A stretch of DNA of 8,750 bases. Origin: Thermoprotei archaeon. Lineage in GTDB: Archaea; Thermoproteota; Thermoprotei_A; Sulfolobales; Desulfurococcaceae. The notes under the pieces are model-generated. The model was not told where the DNA came from and did no database searches. It saw only the letters and a program-made list of their open reading frames with translations. Position numbers and translations under genes: made by a program. Shown here one piece after another: positions 1 to 5,392 of this stretch (the first letter of the stretch is position 1; each line of letters opens with the position of its first letter). Location of the stretch: positions 1 to 8,750 of the forward strand of contig QMWW01000037.1 of the NCBI GenBank assembly GCA_003661825.1, written 5' to 3'.

Positions 1-205
1 AATGCACTACAGTAGGCACGGCTGTCAACATAAAACACGTAAACCCCGCTCCACGCGGAGCCAAGGTACTAGTTGAAACAACTATTGTAGAAGTTAGAGG
101 TAGGAGGATCCTGTTTAAAGCTAAAGCTCCCACGAAAGATACGTAGTTAGTAGAGAGGAGTTCTTAGCAAAGCTCAGATCGCCTATGGAGAAACGGAGTA
201 GTTGA
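1..205 (+). pseudogene. 3' part of a FlK-type hotdog thioesterase gene, apparently frameshifted by a small deletion
   Basis: The 5' end lies outside the window. From base 3 one frame reads 47 residues to a TAG at 144-146. It includes TVGTAVNIKHVNPAPRG and VEVRGRRILFKAKA, which match the last strands of hotdog-fold acyl-CoA thioesterases of the fluoroacetyl-CoA thioesterase-like group. That frame ends before the conserved C-terminal signature. The signature is present in the -1 frame from base 128: SHERYVVSREEFLAKL and on to a TGA at 203-205, including the HER motif that closes this family. Compared with FlK as I remember it, about 9-10 residues between the 'FKAKA' strand and HER are missing. 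The frame change fits loss of about 28 or 31 nt. A tandem aaagct aaagct sits at 117-128 beside the junction. Family recognition is good; whether the short product still works, or the break is a sequencing error, cannot be told from the window. Confidence 0.7.
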
Positions 206-209
206 GAGA

Positions 210-314
210 TGGGGCCGCCGGGATTTGAACCCGGGATCACCGGCGCTCTGCGAACCCTTGGTCTGCGGGGTATCCCCCCAGGCCGGCATCCTAGCCAGGC
301 TAGACTACGGCCCC
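210..314 (-). tRNA. tRNA-Pro (anticodon GGG), interrupted by a 30-nt intron
   Basis: Read on the minus strand, the acceptor stem GGGGCCG (complement of 308-314) pairs perfectly with CGGCCCC (211-217), and base 210 gives discriminator A73. The D arm GTCTAGCCTGGCTAGGAT carries the invariant A14 and G18-G19. The anticodon stem is CCGGC/GCCGG (282-286 and 240-244). The variable loop is TGATC. The T arm is CCGGG-TTCAAAT-CCCGG (218-234). Removing 246-275 leaves a 7-nt anticodon loop CTGGGGC, giving anticodon GGG at 277-279 and the intron at the canonical 37/38 site. Mature length is 75 nt with the discriminator. No CCA is encoded, because the next minus-strand bases are ATC, so 3' maturation needs RNase Z and a CCA-adding enzyme, both encoded in this window. 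Confidence 0.95.
246..275 (-). other. tRNA-Pro intron (30 nt, position 37/38)
   Basis: The intron runs GGATACCCC...GCAGAG on the minus strand. It can fold with the exons into an archaeal bulge-helix-bulge. Exon CUGG (positions 32-35) faces intron GCAG, with three Watson-Crick pairs and one G-G mismatch. The 3-nt bulges GG/G and AG/C carry the two cut sites symmetrically, and an inner helix GA(u)ACCC/GGGUUC closes a 10-nt loop. This is the structure recognised by the tRNA splicing endonuclease. Boundaries are inferred from the tRNA fold; the bulge geometry supports them independently. Confidence 0.8.
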
Positions 315-364
315 TCTTAAACCCGGCCTCCAAGTATCCAGTATAGTAGAGTAGTTTGTAGTAG

Positions 365-377
365 AATTTTATACTTT
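365..377 (-). promoter_or_regulatory. Probable TATA box of the tRNA-Pro gene
   Basis: The minus strand reads AAAGTATAAAATT here, a good archaeal box A. Placing the start site about 25 nt downstream gives a leader of about 30 nt before the tRNA. This is the best TATA match between the tRNA and the next gene on this strand. Confidence 0.5.
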
Positions 378-425
378 TACATCTAGCGGCTTCCACTATC
401 TTATAAAGAAGTAAGCTGGTACTAC

Positions 426-445
426 TTATTTAATCAATTAAATAA
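426..445. repeat. Perfect AT-rich inverted repeat in the divergent intergenic region
   Basis: TTATTTAAT (426-434) and ATTAAATAA (437-445) are exact reverse complements separated by CA. The dyad lies between the tRNA-Pro promoter and the zinc-ribbon gene promoter in a 248-bp gap with no other gene. It could bind a dimeric regulator or serve as a TATA element in either direction. No protein is known to bind it. Nothing else in the gap, apart from the two TATA-like sites, could be assigned. Confidence 0.5.
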
Positions 446-514
446 AGATACAGTATCCTACTAAAAGGGGGTTACTAGCATCTTCCAATGCATGATTAAA
501 GTATTATTAGCGGG

Positions 515-523
515 TGATTATAA
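515..523 (+). promoter_or_regulatory. Probable TATA box of the zinc-ribbon gene
   Basis: TGATTATAA lies about 43 nt upstream of the GTG start at 563. A start site about 25 nt downstream would give a short 5' leader of about 18 nt. The call rests on sequence likeness and spacing only. Confidence 0.35.
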
Positions 524-562
524 CTAGTACGCCGCGGTTACTTCAATTAGTGGGGTTGAGAA

Positions 563-829
563 GTGCCAGTGAGATACGTGTGTAGAAAGTGCGGATTTGT
601 GCTCTGGAAGTTCGAGCACGTAGGCCAGGACTACTACGGCGTACCTACACCAGAAGAGATAAGGAGGGTCTACGGTGTTTGCCCTAACTGTAAAAGCGAG
701 CTAGCGATCCCATCGATAGAGGATATAGTGATAGAGGCTATAGCTCCGAAGAAGCGCCTCATCGAAGCAGCTATAGCGGTTAAAGCGCCTGGGAGGCAGG
801 AAGTTAGTGAACAAGCTGTTACAGCCTAG
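563..829 (+). CDS. Small zinc-ribbon protein of unknown function
   Basis: This 88-residue protein has two CxxC knuckles, C7-C10 (CRKCG) and C40-C43 (CPNCK), spaced like a classic zinc ribbon that binds one zinc ion. An aromatic stretch lies between them (WKFEH, DYYGVPTPEE). The C-terminal half has no cysteine; it contains an acidic helix (SIEDIVIEAIA) and a basic one (APKKRLIEAAIAV). It has no signal peptide or membrane segment, so it should be cytoplasmic. Such proteins commonly bind nucleic acid or join ribosome or polymerase assemblies, but no specific function can be given. The start is GTG at 563; a second GTG two codons later (569) is possible, and neither has a strong ribosome binding site. 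Its TAG stop interlocks tail to tail with the stop of the opposing kinase gene inside one CTAG (826-829). Confidence 0.8.
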   Translation: MPVRYVCRKCGFVLWKFEHVGQDYYGVPTPEEIRRVYGVCPNCKSELAIPSIEDIVIEAIAPKKRLIEAAIAVKAPGRQEVSEQAVTA

Positions 830-1608
830 TCTCCGAGCAGCTGCAACACATACTTTATTGAAGGGCTTTTCTTATACAGCCTAAGAGTGTGGATCACTTC
901 TTCGAGCTCTATGCCAAGTAGCTCCATAGCTTCGCGTCTAAACCTGTACCTATAGACTAGGTATGAGATGAAAGAAGTTAGGTTATGGCACTTACTACGC
1001 AACCTACTGCTCTCCCAATCAATCACTTTTACTTCTCCACTACACCACAGTATGTGCTCGTAGGGTCTATTGAGTTCTCCGTGATCTACTCCTAGTTTAT
1101 CGAAGAGGTATAGGGCTCTTACAGTTCTCTTCACTATTTTCTTCAAGCATTCTCTATCTCTACCCTCGATACACTGATCCAGCGCTTTATCTATGCCTAT
1201 ACATCTATGCAGGTACTCCATGAATATGTAGTCTCTATGCCATAGGTACAGAGTAGGCGTATACCCGGTTTTATCCAGGTAGTCTAGGATCATACCCTCG
1301 TATTCGAAGCTCTCTCTACGGCTATCAAGCCTCCTGATCTTTAGGAGTCCTAAGCCGTAGTACTTGTTCCAGGCGAGAACAGCTATAGATGCATACCCTT
1401 TCCCAACAACTCTATAGTTTAGAATGCTTCTCCCATACTCGACTAGGCTGGTGAATCCATCGCTTAGTAGTGCCTCTACTCTCCTCTCCAGCTCTCTACA
1501 CCTAGGGTGTGGATAGCATAGTGCAAACGCTGTATAGTCGTCTTCAACGCTTAGTCTATGCACTTCTCCATCCAGTCCGGCCTCTTCAGTATAAACTCTG
1601 TTATCCAA
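826..1608 (-). CDS. Predicted serine/threonine protein kinase, RIO-like archaeal family (COG2112 type)
   Basis: This 260-residue protein has a divergent kinase fold. VVGKGYAS (67-74) is the probable nucleotide loop, LLKIRR carries the candidate lysine K90, and E104 in FEYEG is the likely helix-C glutamate. FMEYL (129-133) forms the hinge, DHGELNRPYEHI (175-186) replaces the catalytic loop, and VIDWES (195-200) gives the metal-binding aspartate D197. HGEL has glutamate where RIO-type kinases have aspartate (HGDL); I recall similar loops elsewhere in this archaeal family. Targets are unknown. It is the last gene of the thpR-cca-kinase operon and overlaps cca by 58 nt. The TTG start at 1608 is preferred because GGGAGGT lies 6 nt upstream. 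A GTG at 1563 would shorten the overlap to 13 nt and give 245 residues, but its GGAG is only 2 nt away. Confidence 0.8.
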   Translation of the reverse strand: MDNRVYTEEAGLDGEVHRLSVEDDYTAFALCYPHPRCRELERRVEALLSDGFTSLVEYGRSILNYRVVGKGYASIAVLAWNKYYGLGLLKIRRLDSRRESFEYEGMILDYLDKTGYTPTLYLWHRDYIFMEYLHRCIGIDKALDQCIEGRDRECLKKIVKRTVRALYLFDKLGVDHGELNRPYEHILWCSGEVKVIDWESSRLRSKCHNLTSFISYLVYRYRFRREAMELLGIELEEVIHTLRLYKKSPSIKYVLQLLGD

Positions 1609-2966
1609 GAGTGTACCTCCCTATTACTCGTTATCCGCGTTAATGCTTCTCCGTCTAAAGCGTAGATCAACGGCTTAGCGTTCTTGAAGTGCGGTGCTAC
1701 TAGGTACTCCCAAGTCCTATCAATAAGTAGGTCTATTACGTTGCTGTACTTCCTCTTACTAAGCGATAGTAGTTCTCCTCTCCTACTGATCCATGGACCA
1801 TAGCTATTCCTCTCAATATGCTTCTTTATAAAATCCATAGCTCTTCCACGTATCCAGAAGCTAGGTCCTCGGTAGAGTCTTGGATAGGTTTTGCTACACG
1901 AATCAATCTCTAAAGCTATTACTGCCATGGTTTTCTCATCGCTCCACACACTATAGTCTAGTACGTAGAACTCGTGGTTTGCTAGAACCTTTGAGACGCG
2001 GTCAGCTATCCTATAGAGCTCTCCCCATAGAGTATCCGGGGGTATAGCGTTAGCTATACCTAGCTCCAGTAGCACTATACACCTATCTCTAATGCTCCTC
2101 AATAGCTCGGCTACAGGCGCGGTCCTCGCCTTCTCTACAAAGTACTCTCTCGACGGGTTGTTCAAGTAGCAGTTAGCAGCAATCACGATCTTCGCCAGGC
2201 TCTCCCTAGATACGCTTGCCATAGTGTTCCTCATGGGATCTACGGGGTCGGGAGCATATACTACTGATTCGGGGTACTTCTCTCTCAGCTTCTTCGCTAC
2301 CTCTGCAAACTTCTCCCTGTCTCCAAGAGTGTTTATGTATACCGGGGGTTTCCATGTACTGATCTCTTTAATAGCTTCTCTAAATCCCCCGTAGGCTATA
2401 ACTAGTAGTTCTACGGCATATCCGGAAAACCCCTTAACCCTGATCTCGGCTCCATACACTCCTATTGATTTCATGAACTTCTTAAGCAACCTTACGTGGT
2501 CTCTGAGTTCGTTAGTCAGCTTGGAGTTAACGTATTCTGTGTGGAAGGGTGTACGGTCTACAGCTGTTCTAACCTCGCTAGGCGAATCCAGCTTGTATGC
2601 AGGAACTATGTCGGCTTCAACGCCGTTGACGTGTACTCTAACGTATGGGTGCTCGGCGTATCTAAGCTCGTATTCCCCTATGCTAGCTACAGCGTTTACC
2701 AGTACCTGGAAGTACTTTCCCCTGAGTTCTTCGATAGGCGTAGTTTTTGGGAACAGAACGAAGACATCTATGTCTCGGTCGCCGCTGAGCCAGGTATCGT
2801 GTGCTAAACTGCCTTGAACAGTTACTTCTGCTTCAATACCTTGTCTCTCCAACTCTCTCGCTACTGCTTCTCTAACCCTGTTGAACGCTCTATGCAATAG
2901 TTCGTACTCTTCGGGTTTAGGCTTGATCTCTCTAAGTACCTCTAGTTCTAGCTCTGTTAGCTTCAT
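1551..2966 (-). CDS. cca: CCA-adding enzyme (archaeal class I tRNA nucleotidyltransferase)
   Basis: This enzyme adds C, C and A to the 3' end of tRNAs from CTP and ATP without a nucleic acid template. The 471-residue length is usual for the archaeal class I enzyme. The polymerase beta-like head shows GSLAHDTWLSGDRDIDVFV, with GS at 52-53 and catalytic carboxylates D65 and D67. The third carboxylate is D119 in EADIVPAY. The central and tail domains follow, with GFSGYAVELL (about 179-188) and a C-terminal RxRPxxW-like end (KRPDWMEK). It starts at ATG 2966, which overlaps the thpR stop in ATGA, with AGGAG just upstream. The tRNA gene in this window lacks an encoded CCA, as expected in an organism that depends on this enzyme. 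It ends inside the kinase gene. Confidence 0.97.
   Translation of the reverse strand: MKLTELELEVLREIKPKPEEYELLHRAFNRVREAVARELERQGIEAEVTVQGSLAHDTWLSGDRDIDVFVLFPKTTPIEELRGKYFQVLVNAVASIGEYELRYAEHPYVRVHVNGVEADIVPAYKLDSPSEVRTAVDRTPFHTEYVNSKLTNELRDHVRLLKKFMKSIGVYGAEIRVKGFSGYAVELLVIAYGGFREAIKEISTWKPPVYINTLGDREKFAEVAKKLREKYPESVVYAPDPVDPMRNTMASVSRESLAKIVIAANCYLNNPSREYFVEKARTAPVAELLRSIRDRCIVLLELGIANAIPPDTLWGELYRIADRVSKVLANHEFYVLDYSVWSDEKTMAVIALEIDSCSKTYPRLYRGPSFWIRGRAMDFIKKHIERNSYGPWISRRGELLSLSKRKYSNVIDLLIDRTWEYLVAPHFKNAKPLIYALDGEALTRITSNREVHSWITEFILKRPDWMEKCID
1615..1621 (-). promoter_or_regulatory. Strong ribosome binding site for the kinase gene, inside cca
   Basis: The minus strand reads GGGAGGT followed by 6 nt and TTG. 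The site lies within coding sequence of cca (Arg-Glu-Val codons). It is the main reason to place the kinase start at 1608 rather than at the GTG at 1563. Confidence 0.5.
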
Positions 2967-3538
2967 TGCTCCTTAGCCTTCACGCTGCATACATCGTTGT
3001 ATATAGGTCCGCTGGGAGTTAGAGTGCTCTTCTTAAGTGTAACTCTGTCTACAACGAACTCTCCGAACTCCATACTTATAATACTGTTAATCACTTTAAC
3101 TAGTCTGGAGAGGTTTCTACTACTCCTTACTCTTGCTAGAGTAACGTGTGGTACGAACTTTTCGCGTTCGGGAGGCATACCGAGCTTAGCCAGTACAGCG
3201 TTAACCTCGTCGTGTATCTGTACGAGCTCTCTAACCCCTTCTGAAACGCCAGCCCATATAACCCTCGGCCTAGCTATGCTGGGAAACACTCCTATACCGC
3301 TCACCCTGATCTTGAACGGCTTAAAAACAAGGTTTGACAAACCCCTGCATATCTCGTTAACGATCTTGATCGGTACTTCGCCGATAAACCTTATCGTTAG
3401 ATGTAGGTTCTCAGTAGCTACTGGCTTGAGGTCCGCTCCTGTTTCAACTAGCAGGTCTCTAGCTCTACTCAAATTACTCAGTACTTCGCTACTAGGAATG
3501 TCTATTGCAACAAACACTCTTAGCTCAGGTGAAGGCAT
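2963..3538 (-). CDS. thpR: RNA 2',3'-cyclic phosphodiesterase (2'-5' RNA ligase family, LigT/ThpR)
   Basis: This is a 2H phosphoesterase of 191 residues with both signature motifs: HLTI at 46-49 and HVTL at 131-134. They flank a bilobal fold that begins with the typical RVFVAIDIP. The family opens 2',3'-cyclic phosphates to 2'-phosphates and can join or cleave 2'-5' linkages in tRNA halves in vitro; its role in the cell is not settled. It is the first gene of the operon, and its TGA overlaps the ATG of cca by 4 nt. The start is ATG at 3538, with GGAGGT 11 nt upstream (complement of 3550-3555), a rather long spacing. An in-frame stop lies between this site and the ATG, so no longer form is possible. 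Confidence 0.95.
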   Translation of the reverse strand: MPSPELRVFVAIDIPSSEVLSNLSRARDLLVETGADLKPVATENLHLTIRFIGEVPIKIVNEICRGLSNLVFKPFKIRVSGIGVFPSIARPRVIWAGVSEGVRELVQIHDEVNAVLAKLGMPPEREKFVPHVTLARVRSSRNLSRLVKVINSIISMEFGEFVVDRVTLKKSTLTPSGPIYNDVCSVKAKEQ

Positions 3539-3658
3539 TGTACCAGGCTACCTCCACTACGGACTACTAGAGTCTAATACTGTGCAAGCTATTAACCCTT
3601 ATTCCAGTATAAGGTATAGTCGTAAGCAAAAACCGCGCTGTACCCGTGGTGTACGGTA
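3539..3658. promoter_or_regulatory. Divergent promoter region between thpR and the UPF0200 gene
   Basis: This 120-bp gap must start transcription both ways. On the plus strand AGTATAAGG (3606-3614) is a fair TATA box and would place the start about 23 nt before the TTG at 3659. On the minus strand GGTTAATAG (complement of about 3588-3596) is a weaker candidate and would give a leader of about 29 nt for thpR that includes its GGAGGT. No gene or RNA was found in the gap. Confidence 0.4.
3648..3651 (+). promoter_or_regulatory. GGTG ribosome binding site that decides the TTG start at 3659
   Basis: GGTG sits 7 nt before TTG. The same GGTGTA, 7-nt spacing and TTGCT start recur at 7405-7420 before the oxidoreductase gene, so both TTG starts support each other. 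Confidence 0.6.
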
Positions 3659-4207
3659 TTGCTCCTAATACTAGTAGTAGGGATGCCAGGGGCTGGTAAG
3701 AGCCTAGTAGTCGAGGTCGCGAGAAACGAGTTCAATCTACCAACCTATACAATGGGGGACGTTGTGCGGGAGGAAGCGGTTAAACGCTATGGCTCTATCA
3801 CACCGGCTATACTCCTCAAGACTTCTAGAGAGTTGCGCGAAGCATATGGATTAGACTACGTAGCTGTAAAGACTATGGAGAGAATAGATAAGAAAGCAGA
3901 AGCCGTTGTCATCGATGGAGTCCGTAGCCTGCACGAAGTAGAGTACTTCAGCAAACACGGCGATACAGTCATAGTAGCTGTACACGCCTCTCCCCGTACG
4001 AGGTTCGCGAGGTTGCTGAAAAGAGGTAGAGAAGGAGATCCCGGTAGCTGGGAGGAATTCGTGAAGAGAGATAGGATAGAGCTCGATTTTGGAATAGGAG
4101 AAGTAATTGCTCTCGCAGACTATATAATCGTCAACGAAGCCAGTGTAGAGGATGCTAAAAGAGAGATCAGGAAGACTCTAGAGACCATACTAGGTGGTAG
4201 GCGGTGA
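3659..4207 (+). CDS. UPF0200 family P-loop nucleotide kinase-like protein (dephospho-CoA kinase-like)
   Basis: The 182-residue protein begins directly with strand 1 and a P-loop, GMPGAGKS (8-15). TMGDVVREEA (31-40) matches the substrate-side helix of nucleoside monophosphate kinases. VIDGVRS (84-90) is the Walker B region. A lid-like basic segment, KRGREGDP (121-128), and RDRIELDFGIGEVIALAD (137-154) follow, as in the archaeal UPF0200 proteins, which look like dephospho-CoA or adenylate kinases. It should transfer a phosphate from a nucleoside triphosphate, but the acceptor is not established, and I would not call it dephospho-CoA kinase. The start is TTG at 3659, fixed by the GGTG site and by the immediate P-loop. 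It overlaps the next gene by 4 nt (GTGA), so the two are almost certainly co-transcribed and translationally coupled. Confidence 0.88.
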   Translation: MLLILVVGMPGAGKSLVVEVARNEFNLPTYTMGDVVREEAVKRYGSITPAILLKTSRELREAYGLDYVAVKTMERIDKKAEAVVIDGVRSLHEVEYFSKHGDTVIVAVHASPRTRFARLLKRGREGDPGSWEEFVKRDRIELDFGIGEVIALADYIIVNEASVEDAKREIRKTLETILGGRR

Positions 4208-4626
4208 GGATCAGAGTATTAGCATATGCTAAGCCAACCGAGGACCCCGAGAAAGTTAGAGAAGCCGTCTTAAACGTGTTCAACGGAGAAGTAGTAGTGG
4301 TTGAAGAAGGGAAGGGATACTATAGAGTAGAGGGGTTCTCGAACTCCCGCTCATCTCTAAACAAGATGTATAACCTCGTAAGAGCTGGACAAATAGCACC
4401 TGCTGTGCGTAGCTACTTGTTAAAGAATAAGCGCGGCAACGCGATCACCATACTACTGCATAAACAAGCAGCGTATATGGGTAAGATATCCCTCATAGAT
4501 AGCGATAGAGAGTCTCCGCTAGGCGCTATTAGGATAGAGATCGAGCACGATAACCCATATGAGATCATAAACTGGCTTGCTCCAGAGCATAGGCAGAAGC
4601 GTAGAGGTACCCGCTCCCGCCCCTAG
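4204..4626 (+). CDS. UPF0201 family protein, predicted RNA-binding (COG1325 type)
   Basis: This 140-residue protein belongs to a small archaeal family once predicted to be an exosome-associated RNA-binding protein. The N-terminal part (about 1-60) is an alpha/beta domain with RIRVLAYAKPTEDPEKV. The C-terminal part has the family segment LLHKQAAYMGKISLID (84-99), then SPLGAIRIEIEHDNP (104-118). The tail is strongly basic (RQKRRGTRSRP), which fits RNA contact. The start is GTG at 4204, overlapping the stop of the UPF0200 gene, with GGTGG about 6 nt upstream. No catalytic motif is visible, so a structural or RNA-binding role is more likely than an enzymatic one. The stop lies inside an inverted repeat shared with the convergent RNase Z gene. 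Confidence 0.85.
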   Translation: MRIRVLAYAKPTEDPEKVREAVLNVFNGEVVVVEEGKGYYRVEGFSNSRSSLNKMYNLVRAGQIAPAVRSYLLKNKRGNAITILLHKQAAYMGKISLIDSDRESPLGAIRIEIEHDNPYEIINWLAPEHRQKRRGTRSRP

Positions 4627-4640
4627 CTCTAGAGAGCTAG
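4623..4640. repeat. Inverted repeat containing the stop codons of both convergent genes
   Basis: CTAGCTCT (4623-4630) and AGAGCTAG (4633-4640) are exact reverse complements separated by AG. The TAG of the UPF0201 gene (4624-4626) and the TAG of RNase Z (complement of 4637-4639) fall in opposite arms. In RNA this is a short hairpin of up to 8 bp with an effective 4-nt loop. It could act at the 3' end of both transcripts, but no T-run follows, so I do not call it a proven terminator. Confidence 0.45.
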
Positions 4641-5392
4641 ATGTAGATCGTCATGTAGTCTTCAGCTACTACTACGTTCTTGAAGTACCTGTACGCATCG
4701 TATAGTACCTCGGACTGATCGCTGTACCGCGGGCTTATATGGGTTAGCACCAGCTTTCTAACTTTAGCAGCACTAGCTATCTTAGCGGCATCTCCAGCGG
4801 TGGAGTGCAGTTGTTTATAGGCTTCATCTCGATCAGCTGTTACAAACGTGGATTCATGGATTAGTAGATGTGCCCTATCAGCTACTTCTACGGTTTTCTC
4901 TATAGGTACTGTGTCACCAGTATATACTACTGTATATGCCTCCTTGATCCTTATAATGTATCCATATGAAGGTATGCCATGCTTCACTCTATAAGCTGCT
5001 ACCGATAGCTTGTTATTTCTATAGACTTCCCCTTCGCCTATTTCTCTGAGATCGTATTCGAAATCGAGCCTAATCATGCCGCTATGGATCATGTTCTCTA
5101 TTAGCTCTATCAGCTCGTGCGGCGCGACTAGCACTAGTTCGGTCTTCTTCTCGAGGAGCCTCATTGACTGGAGGAGGCCGAAAACCCCTAGGTAGTGGTC
5201 TCCGTGTAGGTGTGTGATAAATATTCCTTTAGTCTTCACAGGGCTTAGTCCACACTTTATCATTCTCTGCTGGCATCCCTCGCCTACGTCGAAGAGGTAG
5301 ATATCGGAGTCTATCCTTAAGGCTATGCATGGCAGTGCTCTTCTAATGGGTACTGCTGTCCCTGTTCCAAGCATGTAGATCTTCGTATTCAC
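4637..5392 (-). CDS. rnz: Ribonuclease Z (tRNA 3'-endonuclease), short form without the usual flexible arm
   Basis: This metallo-beta-lactamase endonuclease cuts pre-tRNA 3' trailers, leaving an end for CCA addition. Motifs appear in order: MLGTGTAVP (7-15), FDVGEG (34-39), the zinc site THLHGDH (60-66), H138 in VKHGIPSYGY, GDT (159-161, with D160), H179 in LLIHESTF, QLHSTA (195-200) and LTHISPRY (217-224). The last two are typical of RNase Z rather than other members of the fold. At 251 residues it is clearly shorter than the usual 300 or so. Only 14 residues separate YGY from GDT, where Bacillus-type enzymes have about 60, including the GP-rich arm that grips tRNA. It starts at GTG 5392, overlapping the methyltransferase stop (GTGA) with GAGGT 9 nt upstream, and is last in the prs operon. 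Confidence 0.93.
   Translation of the reverse strand: MNTKIYMLGTGTAVPIRRALPCIALRIDSDIYLFDVGEGCQQRMIKCGLSPVKTKGIFITHLHGDHYLGVFGLLQSMRLLEKKTELVLVAPHELIELIENMIHSGMIRLDFEYDLREIGEGEVYRNNKLSVAAYRVKHGIPSYGYIIRIKEAYTVVYTGDTVPIEKTVEVADRAHLLIHESTFVTADRDEAYKQLHSTAGDAAKIASAAKVRKLVLTHISPRYSDQSEVLYDAYRYFKNVVVAEDYMTIYI

Noticed and set aside
112..146. Programmed -1 frameshift restoring the thioesterase
   Set aside because: TTTAAAG at 114 is in the wrong frame for a classic heptamer, and the -1 frame meets a TAA at 122-124. A shift would also leave the roughly 10-residue gap unexplained.
121..396. A minus-strand open frame of 91 codons
   Set aside because: It runs straight through the tRNA-Pro gene and its promoter and has no recognisable protein features.
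315..562. C/D box guide RNA or other small RNA in the intergenic gap
   Set aside because: No paired RUGAUGA and CUGA boxes and no stable GC-rich fold were found.
2473..2817. Plus-strand open frames of about 100 codons
   Set aside because: They are antisense to the catalytic head of the CCA-adding enzyme, and their translations are serine/leucine-rich without domains.
2997..3668. A 223-codon plus-strand open frame opposite thpR
   Set aside because: It is a shadow of thpR, which has both HxTx motifs, and its translation is low in complexity (Leu, Thr, Ser).
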